Assembly: GCA_965221985.1 (NCBI GenBank)
Contig: OZ244928.1
Span: 744,001 to 808,000 of the forward strand
Reading direction: 5' to 3'
From: J054 sp965221985
GTDB taxonomy: Bacteria > Pseudomonadota > Gammaproteobacteria > Steroidobacterales > GCA-2729495
Length of the DNA: 64,000 nt
Below the pieces are notes generated by a model. It did no database searches and was not told the DNA's origin. It saw nothing but the letters and a program-made list of their open reading frames with translations. Shown piece by piece: positions 54,869 to 63,111 of this stretch (the first letter of the stretch is position 1; each line of letters opens with the position of its first letter). The translations under genes were made by a program, and so were the position numbers.

Positions 54869-55354
54869 TCAAGCCGAATCCGCGGCTTGCTGAGCTGCTT
54901 GTTCGTAAAGCGCATCGAAATTTATTGGCTGCAGCACCAGGGGTGGAAAGCCCCCCTTGCTCACGATGGAAGACACAGTTTCCCGGGCATAGGGAAACAA
55001 GGTATTTGGGCAATAAATACCCAGTAGTCGTCGCGTTTCTTCTTCCGCATAACCTTGAACATAGAACAGACCCGCTTGGTCGAGCTCGACCAAAAACATT
55101 GTTTGATCGTCTATCTTTGCATGGATATTGAGATGCAGTACCACTTCGTGGTGATGTTCATCCAGCCTCTTATGAGAATTCTTCAGATTCAGCTGTATAT
55201 CAGGGCCATCGCCTTGAGCGCCCACTAGGCCGGGGGCGTGGGGAGCCTCGAAGGAAAGATCTTTAATATAAAGTTGCTGTAGCAGAAACTGCACTTCCGT
55301 CGCCGTTTCACCGCTGCCATTTCCGTTTGGACTGCTGCCGTTGGTATCGCTCAT
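54869..55354 (-). CDS. secB: protein-export chaperone SecB
   Basis: SecB holds preproteins unfolded for SecA. Family blocks QLYIKDLSFEAPHAP, LNLKNSHKRLDEHHHEVVLHL, FLVELDQAGLFYVQG and CPNTLFPYARETVSSIVSKGGFPPLVLQPINFDALY (only partly quoted: PNTLFPYARE) are clear. ATG 55354 gives 161 residues with a Gly/Ser/Asn-rich N-terminal tail; in-frame codons further up lack homology. Confidence 0.96.
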   Translation of the reverse strand: MSDTNGSSPNGNGSGETATEVQFLLQQLYIKDLSFEAPHAPGLVGAQGDGPDIQLNLKNSHKRLDEHHHEVVLHLNIHAKIDDQTMFLVELDQAGLFYVQGYAEEETRRLLGIYCPNTLFPYARETVSSIVSKGGFPPLVLQPINFDALYEQAAQQAADSA

Positions 55355-55457
55355 CGTGTTCGTTGTTTTCCTCTGTTTGGGGGGGCGACTTCGCGCCTGG
55401 GACATCAATTCCGTCCGACGGGTTGCCTACTCCGTGGCCGATGTCTAGTCGGTGTAA

Positions 55458-55739
55458 CTAATCTGCATCATCGCCGATTTCCGCTAGCCATGCCTCCAGG
55501 TCCCCGCTTTCATTGAGCGCGGCCAGATCGTCATAGCCGCCCACATGGCGTTCGCCGATGAAGATTTGGGGCACGGTGCGGCGGCCGGTCTTATCGCGAA
55601 TTTCCCGCCGCAGTGCGCTGTTCATGGACATATCGATGTCCTCGTAGTCAATGGATTTTTCTTCCAGCAACTTGCGGGCCGCGGCGCAATAGCCGCAGAA
55701 GATTCGTGAATACATGACGACTTTTGCTTGTTCCGCCAT
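55458..55739 (-). CDS. grxC: glutaredoxin 3 (GrxC), CGYC active site
   Basis: A 93-residue monomeric glutaredoxin that reduces disulphides with glutathione. The active site is CGYC (residues 15-18 in SRIFCGYCAA) rather than the common CPYC; the cis-proline TVPQIFIG and the GGYDDL glutathione-binding turn are standard. It lies between the rhodanese gene and secB. Confidence 0.93.
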   Translation of the reverse strand: MAEQAKVVMYSRIFCGYCAAARKLLEEKSIDYEDIDMSMNSALRREIRDKTGRRTVPQIFIGERHVGGYDDLAALNESGDLEAWLAEIGDDAD

Positions 55740-55748
55740 GCGACGATC

Positions 55749-56177
55749 TTAAGGTTTAGAGCCAGCAATAGTCGGCAGATTTTCGCGCTGCCAGGCGGCC
55801 AGGCCTCCTTCCAAGCTAAAGGCCGTTTCGTAACCGGCTTGTCGCACCGCATCTAGGCAGCGCGCACTGGTAACGCCAGTATCGCAAACTAAAATAAGTT
55901 GCTTGTTCTTTTTAATTTGTTTAGCGGCTTTCGCGCTTAAATCGCCCTTGGGCAGGCTAATGGCGCCAACGATATGGCCGCTTTCATACTTCTCCGCATC
56001 GCGAACGTCTAAAACAACGGCTCCCTGATTCATCAATTGCACGACCCGCGAAGGGCTCAACTCAAATACAGTTCGTCCACGTTGCCGGATTTCGTAAAAA
56101 ACAACCGCCAGAGCCATTAGCAAGGTCCCGGTAACGAGCAGCGCATTATTGTTGGCAAATTCTAAGAGCTGGCTCAT
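55749..56177 (-). CDS. membrane-anchored rhodanese-like protein (YibN type)
   Basis: An N-terminal membrane helix (ALLVTGTLLMALAVVFYEI) precedes a single rhodanese domain (VVLDVRDAEKYESGHIVGAI; active-site loop LVCDTGVTSA with the catalytic Cys). Sulphur transfer is inferred; the true substrate is unknown. It is the first gene of the cluster with grxC, secB and gpsA, the same arrangement as E. coli yibN. Confidence 0.9.
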   Translation of the reverse strand: MSQLLEFANNNALLVTGTLLMALAVVFYEIRQRGRTVFELSPSRVVQLMNQGAVVLDVRDAEKYESGHIVGAISLPKGDLSAKAAKQIKKNKQLILVCDTGVTSARCLDAVRQAGYETAFSLEGGLAAWQRENLPTIAGSKP

Positions 56178-56243
56178 GCCGGACCCTCCTTAACTGGGCG
56201 CGAATTATACCTCTCCGAAATTCCCTACAGTAAACTTGCGCGA

Positions 56244-57389
56244 ATGAAGCCTTGGACTCGCTGTTTCGCTGCCCTGCTTATTATCTGCCTTGGCGGTCTG
56301 GCGCAGGCGCAGCCTGAGGATCCCGCCTTGGCGCAGCGCGAATTGAAAAAGCTGCAGCAGCGGATAAAGCAGCTCGAGTCCGAGCTCGATAAGGAGCTTT
56401 CCGCGCGCGGCGATCTAGAAACGAGTCTGCGCGATGCAGAACGGGCCGAGCGGCAATCTCGCCAAGCGTTAGCATCGCTAGATACGCAGTTGGATACGGC
56501 GCGCAAAGAGCTTGAATCATTGCAGGCGGCGGCCGCCCAACGGGCTAAAGAATTACGCGAGGAACAGGCCGAACTGGCGCGCCAACTTCGCTACGCTTAT
56601 GTCAGGGGTCGCGACGAATGGCTGCGCTTGTTGCTGAGTAACGAGGACCCCGTGGCTACCAGCCGCCAAATGATCTATTACAGCTATATCAGTCGCGCCC
56701 GCGGTGACTTGCTCGCGGCCGTGCGCAGCAGTCTATTGGCTTTGCAAACTGCTCGCGCGGCCGCTGCCGAGCAGGCCGAGAGCTTGAAAGAATTACAAGC
56801 CCGTCAAGCCAAGCGTGCCGAGGGACTCGCCGAGTCACGTCGTGAGCGTGCGCGGCTTCTGGCTAGCTTAAACAAGAAGATTTCGGGCGATCAAGAACGT
56901 ATTGCGGCGGCGCAGGCCGAGGCCAAACAGCTGAGCGAGCTAGTGGCCGAACTCATGCGAGCCTTGGCGGATTTGCCCATCAATGACCAAGGTGAATTTG
57001 CAGCGCGCCGAGGTGAAATGGAATGGCCAGTGCAGGGCCGTATGCGGCATAGTTTTGGTCAACGGCGGGCCGATGGGCAATTAAAGTGGCTGGGTGCGCT
57101 GCTCGCCGCGGCGCCGGGTACTGAGGTGCGCGCGGTCCATCCGGGCCGGGTTGTTTTCGCAAATTGGTTACAAGGCCTGGGCCTACTGGCGGTGGTGGAT
57201 CATGGAGAGGGTTATTTAACTCTGTATGGCCATAATCAAGAGCTACTGAAATCCGTGGGCGCGTGGGTGACGGCCGGCGAAGTTCTCGCTCGTGCGGGTG
57301 ACACCGGCGGTCAAGCGGAGGCCGGACTTTACTTTGAGATCCGCCGCCGCGGTCAGCCCATCGACCCTCGGCCGTGGATGAAAAAGTAA
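56244..57389 (+). CDS. envC: murein hydrolase activator EnvC
   Basis: EnvC activates division amidases AmiA/AmiB in the periplasm. A signal peptide (CFAALLIICLGGLAQA) is followed by a long coiled coil (residues ~28-260, Ala/Glu/Arg/Leu rich) and a C-terminal LytM/M23 domain (GEMEWPVQGRMRHSFGQ, GRVVFANWLQGLGLLAVVDHGEGYLTLYGH). The last metal ligand position reads LYFEIRRRG, with Tyr replacing the His of active peptidases, so it is a non-hydrolytic activator. 381 residues. Confidence 0.93.
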   Translation: MKPWTRCFAALLIICLGGLAQAQPEDPALAQRELKKLQQRIKQLESELDKELSARGDLETSLRDAERAERQSRQALASLDTQLDTARKELESLQAAAAQRAKELREEQAELARQLRYAYVRGRDEWLRLLLSNEDPVATSRQMIYYSYISRARGDLLAAVRSSLLALQTARAAAAEQAESLKELQARQAKRAEGLAESRRERARLLASLNKKISGDQERIAAAQAEAKQLSELVAELMRALADLPINDQGEFAARRGEMEWPVQGRMRHSFGQRRADGQLKWLGALLAAAPGTEVRAVHPGRVVFANWLQGLGLLAVVDHGEGYLTLYGHNQELLKSVGAWVTAGEVLARAGDTGGQAEAGLYFEIRRRGQPIDPRPWMKK

Positions 57390-57508
57390 GTCTCTGTTTT
57401 TAAAGGCGAAATAATTTTCTCGCCGACCTCCATTCGATGCATCCGTCACTGCCCCGGCGAGGCTGCTATGCTATGGTAATCAAGGACTTCCAGCCGAATC
57501 GGGTTTAG

Positions 57509-58759
57509 ATGTCATTCCGCTTTAGAAGCATTTTGGTGCTACTTGTGGGCACCGTACTGGGGCTTAGCTTATCGCTGGGTGGTGGGGTGCTGGCGCAACG
57601 CCCACCTGCGGCTGCCACTGAGTCGGAGAATCTGCCCTGGGATGAGGCGAGGCTACTGGCTGAAGTATTGGAACGTGTTCGTCAGGAATACGTTGAACCC
57701 ATCGATGACCGTACGCTGATCGAAGCAGCAGTGCGTGGCATGGTCACGAATCTCGATCCACATTCCCAATTTCTCGACGATGATGAGTACGAAGAAATTC
57801 GTATCAGTACCACGGGCAATTATTCCGGTGTCGGACTCGAAGTGAGTCTGACGGATGGCCGGGTGACGGTGGTGGCGCCCATTCACGGCACGCCCGCGGA
57901 TCTTGCCGGCATTCAACCAGGCGATATCATTCTGAGCATCGATGGTGAAGATGTCGATGAGCGCAATGTTGATGACACCATCGCGCGCATGCGGGGGAAA
58001 CCCGGCAGCCAGGTCAGCATTACCGTCGCACGCAACGGTGAGCCGCTAAATTTCGATCTGTTGCGCAGTCATGTACAGGTTCGAAGCGTGCGGCAGGAAT
58101 TGCTGGAGCCGGGTATTGGCTATATCAGGCTGACCCACTTCAGTGAAACCACTTATCGCGATTTGCGCAAGGCGGTTGACGAATTGCAGCGCGGCAGTCC
58201 TGCAGGCTTACTTGGGCTTATTCTCGATCTGCGAAATAATCCCGGTGGGGTTCTAGATTCCGCCGTAGAAGTTGCCGATGCCTTTTTGGATGGAGGTTTG
58301 ATTGTGACGGCCAGTGGTCGCGGTCGTGATGCGAATTTTATACATGAGGCGCGACCTGGAGATCTCATAGACGGTGCTCCATTGCTAGTGATGGTGAACG
58401 CGGGTTCCGCCTCGGCTTCCGAAATTGTTGCCGGTGCTTTACAAGACCAGGCTCGAGCAACGGTGATGGGTGAAACGACTTTTGGTAAGGGATCCGTGCA
58501 AACAGTGATGCCCTTGTCGAATGGCCGGGCGATTAAACTCACGACCTCTCACTACTTCACTCCCTCCGGCGACTCGATTCATGGCGAAGGCATCACGCCC
58601 GATCTAGCCTTGAACGACACATCCATCGAGGACGCTTTGGCCGTCGCCAACGAGGGCCGCACGGCAGGCGGTGCCGCGTTGTTGAATACCGACGGCCAGT
58701 TGCGCCAAGCGCTGAATGTGCTGCGGGGCCGGCGCGTGATGCACAGCAAAGCCGAATAA
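57509..58759 (+). CDS. ctpA: carboxy-terminal processing peptidase (S41 family)
   Basis: A periplasmic serine protease with N-terminal signal/anchor (SILVLLVGTVLGLSLSLGGG), a PDZ domain (GNYSGVGLEVSL to SIDGEDV, residues ~110-195) and the S41 catalytic domain: GYIRLTHFSE, LDLRNNPGG, the Ser in NAGSASASEIVAGAL and the Lys in TTFGKGSVQTV form the Ser/Lys pair. 416 residues. Next to envC, as is common, which hints at a role in cell-wall hydrolase turnover. Confidence 0.95.
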   Translation: MSFRFRSILVLLVGTVLGLSLSLGGGVLAQRPPAAATESENLPWDEARLLAEVLERVRQEYVEPIDDRTLIEAAVRGMVTNLDPHSQFLDDDEYEEIRISTTGNYSGVGLEVSLTDGRVTVVAPIHGTPADLAGIQPGDIILSIDGEDVDERNVDDTIARMRGKPGSQVSITVARNGEPLNFDLLRSHVQVRSVRQELLEPGIGYIRLTHFSETTYRDLRKAVDELQRGSPAGLLGLILDLRNNPGGVLDSAVEVADAFLDGGLIVTASGRGRDANFIHEARPGDLIDGAPLLVMVNAGSASASEIVAGALQDQARATVMGETTFGKGSVQTVMPLSNGRAIKLTTSHYFTPSGDSIHGEGITPDLALNDTSIEDALAVANEGRTAGGAALLNTDGQLRQALNVLRGRRVMHSKAE

Positions 58760-58769
58760 GACTGTTCGG

Positions 58770-59558
58770 GTGCGTAAGCGACTCCTGGCGGCTCGCCTTT
58801 CGATTCTCTGCCAAGTTTTTTTATTTTTCTCGATCGTTCTGCCGGCTTGGGCAGACGCTGCGCGCCCGCGTATCGCCATCATCATTGACGATTTGGGCTA
58901 CCTGAAGGCCGCCGGCAAGCGTGCGGTGGAACTTGACGGTCCCGTTGCCTACGCCATTCTGCCCAACACACCTCATGGCGCGGCCCTAGCCAAGCAAGCG
59001 CGAAGACTTAATAAAGAAATACTGCTGCATTTACCTTTGCAGGCCATCGAGCAGGTTGCGCACCAGGGACGCAGTATCATCAATATCGATACAACCCATC
59101 GTCAGCTCGCGGAAATTCTTAGCACCAACCTCGCTTCCGTGCCTTACGTGATCGGCGTGAGCACCCATATGGGAAGTTTGCTGACCCAGCATCCCGGCCA
59201 TATGGCGTGGCTAATGGACGAATTGCGAGAACGAGGCGATTTGTTGTTTGTGGATAGCTACACGACACCGGATAGCGTGGCGCTGCGATTAGCACATGAG
59301 CGTGGAATCCCGGCGGTACGAAGAAATGTATTTCTGGACAACGAGATTAACGCTGACCATATCGCAGCCGAATTCCAACGCCTGAAAAAATACGCGCACA
59401 AGCACGGTACTGCCGTGGCGATTGGCCACCCCTACGCATCGACCTTGAGCCTATTGGAGGCGGAAATACCCACCTTGGCTGATGAGGGCATCGATCTGGT
59501 CGCTATTAGCGAGCTGGTTAGCGTACCGGCCGTTATGACTTCTAAGTCATCCCGGTGA
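58770..59558 (+). CDS. divergent polysaccharide deacetylase family protein (YibQ type)
   Basis: A signal peptide (ILCQVFLFFSIVLPAWADA) leads into a divergent polysaccharide deacetylase fold: RIAIIIDDLGY, GPVAYAILPNTPHG, LLHLPLQAIE and VSTHMGSLLTQ. The activity and substrate are not established for this family. GTG 58770 is the start (262 residues). It follows ctpA by 10 bp and overlaps crcB. Confidence 0.88.
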   Translation: MRKRLLAARLSILCQVFLFFSIVLPAWADAARPRIAIIIDDLGYLKAAGKRAVELDGPVAYAILPNTPHGAALAKQARRLNKEILLHLPLQAIEQVAHQGRSIINIDTTHRQLAEILSTNLASVPYVIGVSTHMGSLLTQHPGHMAWLMDELRERGDLLFVDSYTTPDSVALRLAHERGIPAVRRNVFLDNEINADHIAAEFQRLKKYAHKHGTAVAIGHPYASTLSLLEAEIPTLADEGIDLVAISELVSVPAVMTSKSSR

Positions 59559-59941
59559 TTGCAGTGCAGCAGCTCGTTTATGTGGGCTTAGGCGGCTGCC
59601 TGGGCTCGGTGTTGCGTTTTTTGGTCGGCGGCTGGGCCCATCGCATCGCTCCCTGGGGCAGTTTTCCCGTAGGGACGCTAGTGGTAAACGTTCTTGGTTG
59701 TCTGGCCATCGGTTTTTTGGGTGGTCTGGCTGACCAAAGACAACTGTTGGATGCCGGACAACGGTTGTTTCTCATGGTCGGTGTGTTGGGCGGCTTTACC
59801 ACTTTTTCGTCCTTTGCCTGGGAAACTCTAGAGTTGGCTCAAGAAGGCCAATTTTTTCCAGCGGTCTTGAATATCCTGCTGCAGATGGTTCTAGGCTTGT
59901 GTGCTGCCTTGGCCGGCTATGTTGGGGCGCGGTTTATATAG
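59555..59941 (+). CDS. crcB: fluoride efflux channel CrcB (Fluc)
   Basis: Fluc exports fluoride as a dual-topology dimer. The 128-residue protein has four helices and the hallmarks GGCLGSVLRFLVGG, FPVGTLVVNVLGC and GGFTTFSSFAWETL. The GTG start overlaps the previous TGA (GTGA). The upstream sequence is coding, so no separate fluoride riboswitch fits. Confidence 0.96.
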   Translation: MIAVQQLVYVGLGGCLGSVLRFLVGGWAHRIAPWGSFPVGTLVVNVLGCLAIGFLGGLADQRQLLDAGQRLFLMVGVLGGFTTFSSFAWETLELAQEGQFFPAVLNILLQMVLGLCAALAGYVGARFI

Positions 59942-59996
59942 ACTGCAGAGCACAAACCTTTGTATTCCGCGACCGCAGATATCGGGAGGAGAAAGT

Positions 59997-60119
59997 ATGC
60001 TTGGTTCTAAGCAACAACATCCGTTTTCGTTTGGCTATTGCTCTGCCGCCGGAGTTGCGCGGCAATTGATTGGCGGTTTGATACTGGTCTGCATCGGTGG
60101 GCAGTTCCATGATCTTTGA
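59997..60119 (+). CDS. candidate 40-residue membrane peptide between crcB and DUF190
   Basis: ATG 59997 is preceded by a very strong GGGAGGA six bases upstream. It opens a 40-codon frame (MLGSKQQHPFSFGYC to GGQFHDL) with one hydrophobic stretch, GVARQLIGGLILVCIGG, long enough for a short membrane helix. Its end overlaps the start of the DUF190 gene by 11 bases, so it could be a coupled leader. I recognise no family. Confidence 0.45.
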   Translation: MLGSKQQHPFSFGYCSAAGVARQLIGGLILVCIGGQFHDL

Positions 60120-60453
60120 GGAAGGATTGGTCTTAAGGGCCTTCATCGGAGAAATGGACCGGCATGAGGGAGAACCGCTGTCGAAATGGCTGGTAGATCA
60201 AGCGCATGCTGCTGGTTTGGCTGGTGCAACGGTGCTTAGAGGCATTGAGGGTTTTGGTGCTGACAGCCAGTTGCACACGGCGAGGGTTTTGCGACTGTCC
60301 ACAGATTTGCCTCTGGTGGTTGAAATCATCGACACCCGGGAAAAAATCGAGGCGTTCTTGCCGCGGCTTGATAACGCTATGCTGCAGGGTCTGTTGACCC
60401 TTGATGAAGTACAGATTCGGTCGATGGGGACGAATTTCGCCGAGGGTGCTTAG
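60109..60453 (+). CDS. DUF190 family protein
   Basis: A small PII-like DUF190 protein, often found beside crcB. Visible motifs: LVLRAFIGEMDRHEGEPLSKWLV, GLAGATVLRGIEGFG and the terminal block DEVQIRSMG. ATG 60109 gives 114 residues; a GTG at 60097 would add four. Function is unknown; the neighbourhood suggests a link to fluoride or ion homeostasis. Confidence 0.88.
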   Translation: MIFEEGLVLRAFIGEMDRHEGEPLSKWLVDQAHAAGLAGATVLRGIEGFGADSQLHTARVLRLSTDLPLVVEIIDTREKIEAFLPRLDNAMLQGLLTLDEVQIRSMGTNFAEGA

Positions 60454-60489
60454 CGCCCGAGGTACAGCCAATAACTTTTTCTGATTGGC

Positions 60490-60915
60490 CTAGGCCGATG
60501 TCAGCGCCGCGCGTAGTGCCGTGGCGTGTTTCTCCAAGAGCTTAGGATCGGCCATTCCACCACCATGCCTTTTTAGCGGCCGGTTTTCATGGCAGGGAAT
60601 GATGTGCAGGTGATAGTGAAAGACGGTTTGACCCGCCGCGGCGCCGTTAAACTGAGCGAAGCGAATGCCGTCGGCCGAGAATGCCCGCTTAACGGCGGCA
60701 GCGATACGCTGACCTGTTTGCATGACCGCTGTCATGGATGCTTCGTCTAGGTCGAACACATTTTCCGCGGCGCGCCGGGGCAATATTAGGGTATGTCCGT
60801 CGGCCTGCGGCATGACATCGAGTATTGCCATGGTTTCCTCGTCATCATAGACAACGTGGGCGGGTGCTTCGCCGCGCAGTATTTTCGCGAAAATATTGTT
60901 CTCATCGTAAGCCAT
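60490..60915 (-). CDS. HIT-family nucleotide-binding hydrolase
   Basis: A histidine-triad protein of 141 residues. The N-terminal FAKILRGEAPAHVVYDDEETMAILD and the triad HYHLHIIP (near 98-105, HxHxHxx type) identify it. HIT proteins of this branch hydrolyse AMP-linked nucleotides such as AMP-lysine or diadenosine polyphosphates; the natural substrate is not known. Convergent with the DUF190 gene. Confidence 0.93.
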   Translation of the reverse strand: MAYDENNIFAKILRGEAPAHVVYDDEETMAILDVMPQADGHTLILPRRAAENVFDLDEASMTAVMQTGQRIAAAVKRAFSADGIRFAQFNGAAAGQTVFHYHLHIIPCHENRPLKRHGGGMADPKLLEKHATALRAALTSA

Positions 60916-61019
60916 CGCTGTTCTCCAAGAGCAAGTGGGCGTCGTGCCTTAACCGTCGACCAGTCCGTCTAGCATAGAATGCGGCATGACTTACCACCGG
61001 GCAATGTTGGAGAGTTTCA

Positions 61020-61436
61020 ATGGCTGATGAACGTGGCCGCCCTGACGCAAATGCTTGTTTTGTATGTGGCCCTGACAATCCCGAAGGGTTACGAATTACC
61101 TATCATATGGATGGGGAAATCTGCCGGGCGGAGTTTACCCCGGGTACTTGGCATGCGGGCTACGACAATCAATCCCACGGCGGAATCATATTTAGCGTTC
61201 TGGATGATGTCATGGCCAATTGGCTTTTTCTGCAAGGGCATCGTGCCCACACCGCCAAGTGCGAGATACGCTACCGTCAACCGGTGACTTTGGGCACCGC
61301 CCTCAAGCTTGAGGGACATCTAATCAAGCGCAAGGGTCGTCTCGCGGTGCTCAAAGGCGAAGCGCGTCGTGCCAGTGACGGTGTTTTGATCGCCGAGTCG
61401 GAGGCTACCTTCATGGTGATGCCCGATGCCGACTAG
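61020..61436 (+). CDS. PaaI-type hotdog-fold thioesterase
   Basis: A 138-residue single hotdog domain. NACFVCGPDNPEGLRI at the N-terminus, the HGGIIFSVLDDVMANW helix (near 59-74) and YRQPVTLGTAL are typical of the PaaI/4HBT family, which cleaves acyl-CoA thioesters. The specific substrate is not visible. Convergent with the DUF1330 gene. Confidence 0.88.
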   Translation: MADERGRPDANACFVCGPDNPEGLRITYHMDGEICRAEFTPGTWHAGYDNQSHGGIIFSVLDDVMANWLFLQGHRAHTAKCEIRYRQPVTLGTALKLEGHLIKRKGRLAVLKGEARRASDGVLIAESEATFMVMPDAD

Positions 61437-61455
61437 CCGAACTGTCTTGCTAGGG

Positions 61456-61749
61456 TCAAGATTCGTAGGCCGCGAAATGATATACGCCTGAACCGTCCCG
61501 TAGCGGAGTAACCTCATTGACGTACTCGGGGTCGTCAACGAAATCGTTTAGCTGGGCCATGGTAGGGAATTCGATAATGATCACGGTTTGATCATCAAGT
61601 AAGTCGCCATGAATCGAGCGTTTTGTCGGGCCGCGCACGATGTACTTGCCGCCGTGCTTTTTTACCAGTTCGGCGGCTAGGGCTGAATATTTCTTGAAGT
61701 TGTCGTGGGGGTTGGTGATTTTGCACAGTGCTACGACGTAGGCTGGCAT
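61456..61749 (-). CDS. DUF1330 family protein
   Basis: A 97-residue dimeric alpha+beta-barrel protein of the DUF1330 family: YVVALCKITNPHDNFKKYS, HGGKYIVRGP and VIIIEFPTMAQLNDFVDDPEY are the standard blocks. Function unknown. It is the last ordinary gene before the repeat region, whose left edge may supply its promoter. Confidence 0.92.
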   Translation of the reverse strand: MPAYVVALCKITNPHDNFKKYSALAAELVKKHGGKYIVRGPTKRSIHGDLLDDQTVIIIEFPTMAQLNDFVDDPEYVNEVTPLRDGSGVYHFAAYES

Positions 61750-61916
61750 GCTTGTTCTCCTTTGATTCTTGTGCGCAGCGGGCGGGTATTATTGTCGCAA
61801 GCTTTGTGGTGCTGCAAGGCTGGCAGCTATCGGGCTGCCTGTGGGGGTGCTGGGCTTACCCAATAGATCGCTGCGGGATTTTGGTTTGCCGTGTTGGAAC
61901 GTATTCGCGGGTTTAC

Positions 61917-62001
61917 GGTCTGGAGCGGCGCTTAATGGGTTCCGGGATGGCTCCCTGCGGTCCGCTTTACTCCCTCCACCCATTAACCGCCGCTCCAGAC
62001 C
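61917..62001. repeat. palindromic element, copy 1
   Basis: Two 23-base arms (61917-61939 and 61979-62001, starting GGTCTGGAGC) pair perfectly except for one internal C-C mismatch and enclose a 39-base centre. The centre contains GGGA-TGGC-TCCC and GCG-GTC-CGC, so a branched, cloverleaf-like fold is possible. Confidence 0.93.
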
Positions 62002-62115
62002 TGGGTTTGGTGATTTGTTGATCGGTTCTTGGCCGGTAGTTTTCTGTGGACCGTACGCATTGATTGCTTGTCTCAGGGAAGGTCTTACCGGGTTGGAATG
62101 TATCCGCGAATTTAC

Positions 62116-62200
62116 GGTCTGGAGCGGCGCTTAATGGGTTCCGGGATGGCTCCCTACGGTCCGCTTTACTCCCTCCACCCATTAACCGCCGCTCCAGACC
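62116..62200. repeat. palindromic element, copy 2
   Basis: Same 85-bp element as copy 1, with G to A in the centre (CCCTACGG), which weakens the second small inner hairpin. Arms are identical to copy 1. Confidence 0.93.
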
Positions 62201-62314
62201 TGGGTTTGGTGATTTGTTGATCGGTTCTTGGCCGGTAGTTTTCTGTGGACCGTACGCATTGATTGCTTGTCTCAGGGAAGGTCTTACCGGGTTGGAATGT
62301 ATCCGCGAATTTAC

Positions 62315-62399
62315 GGTCTGGAGCGGCGCTTAATGGGTTCCGGGATGGCTCCCTACGGTCCGCTTTACTCCCTCCACCCATTAACCGCCGCTCCAGACC
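62315..62399. repeat. palindromic element, copy 3
   Basis: Identical to copy 2, including the G to A change in the centre, consistent with a recent 199-bp duplication. Confidence 0.93.
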
Positions 62400-62513
62400 T
62401 GGGTTTGGTGATTTGTTGATCGGTTCTTGGCCGGTAGTTTTCTGTGGACCGTATGCATTGATTGCTTGTCTCAGGGAAGGTCTTACCGGGTTGGAATGTA
62501 TCCGCGAATTTAC

Positions 62514-62598
62514 GGTCTGGAGCGGCGCTTAATGGGTTCCGGGATGGCTCCCTGCGGTCCGCTTTACTCCCTCCACCCATTAACCGCCGCTCCAGACC
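62514..62598. repeat. palindromic element, copy 4
   Basis: Identical to copy 1 in arms and centre, but followed by a diverged spacer. The conservation stops almost exactly at the end of the palindrome plus about twelve bases (TGGGTTTGGTGA). Confidence 0.93.
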
Positions 62599-62900
62599 TG
62601 GGTTTGGTGAATTGTTGGCCGGTTGTTGGGTCGGTGGCTTTCTTTGGTCGCATGCATTGATTGTTAGTCTCTGGGAGTGTTTTGTTCGGCTGGAACGTAT
62701 CCGCTGTACCAGCCCCGGGTTGGTGGTTTCCTAGGGTCAGTTTGAATCGCCTGGCCACCGCGACGTGTGTTACCGTGCTGAGGAGATTATCTGGTCGACT
62801 AATTTCTGCCACGTGTTTCTTAGTAAGGCAACGCAATTGCTCGGGTTGATTTTGGGAAGTCCTTGCTGTTGGATTGCTGAAACTTGGCGATAGGTTTCTA

Positions 62901-62983
62901 GGCTTGAGCTGCGGTTTAGGGGTGTAGGGAGTAAAGCGGACCGCAGGGAGCCATCCCGGAACCCCTAAAGCGCAGCTCAAGCC
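62901..62983. repeat. palindromic element, copy 5 (inverted, covarying stem)
   Basis: Read on the minus strand, the 39-base centre matches copy 1 at 38 of 39 positions, but both arms differ. Compared with copy 1 there are about five substitutions and one single-base deletion in each arm, each matched by the complementary change in the other arm, so pairing is kept. Even the single C-C mismatch is in the same place. No 199-bp spacer accompanies it. Confidence 0.93.
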
Positions 62984-63111
62984 CCGCGCCGACGATTCGT
63001 TTGCAGCTTCGCAGCTTCTTACTGGAATGTATTGAATTCTTCGCCGACTCAGGTCGAAGGGACTAAGTTCTTGCGAAGGTGGTTGATACTTTGCCGGCGT
63101 GTCTTGTGGGT

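Larger units (their letters stand above)
61893..62712. repeat. 199-bp tandem repeat array with embedded palindromes
   Basis: Units begin at 61917, 62116, 62315 and 62514, a strict 199-bp period. The first three units differ by only a few bases (for example CCCTGCGG versus CCCTACGG, GTACGCATT versus GTATGCATT). The spacer of the fourth unit (62599-62712) is diverged, and only 24 diverged bases of a preceding unit remain (61893-61916). Each unit is an 85-bp palindrome plus a 114-bp spacer. 199 is not a multiple of three and the frames crossing it carry no coding signal, so I call it non-coding. Confidence 0.95.
61750..63111. other. 1.36-kb region without protein genes
   Basis: Apart from the repeat array and the fifth palindrome, 61750-61892, 62713-62900 and 62984-63111 contain no recognisable gene, tRNA or transposase. 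Open frames here, including one of 207 codons on the minus strand (62564-63187), are produced by the repeats or run out of frame through the GIY-YIG gene. Confidence 0.75.

Noticed and set aside
56980..57389. EnvC as an active M23 endopeptidase
   Set aside because: The last metal-ligand histidine is replaced by Tyr (LYFEIR), so a catalytic role is unlikely.
59400..59555. Fluoride riboswitch before crcB
   Set aside because: The preceding bases are the coding end of the deacetylase-like gene, which overlaps crcB by four bases.
61917..62001. Integron attC site
   Set aside because: The arms do not end with the RYYYAAC / GTTRRRY core sites and there is no integrase or cassette gene.
61893..62712. 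CRISPR array
   Set aside because: Repeat unit is 199 bp, the spacers are repeated too rather than unique, and no cas gene is near.
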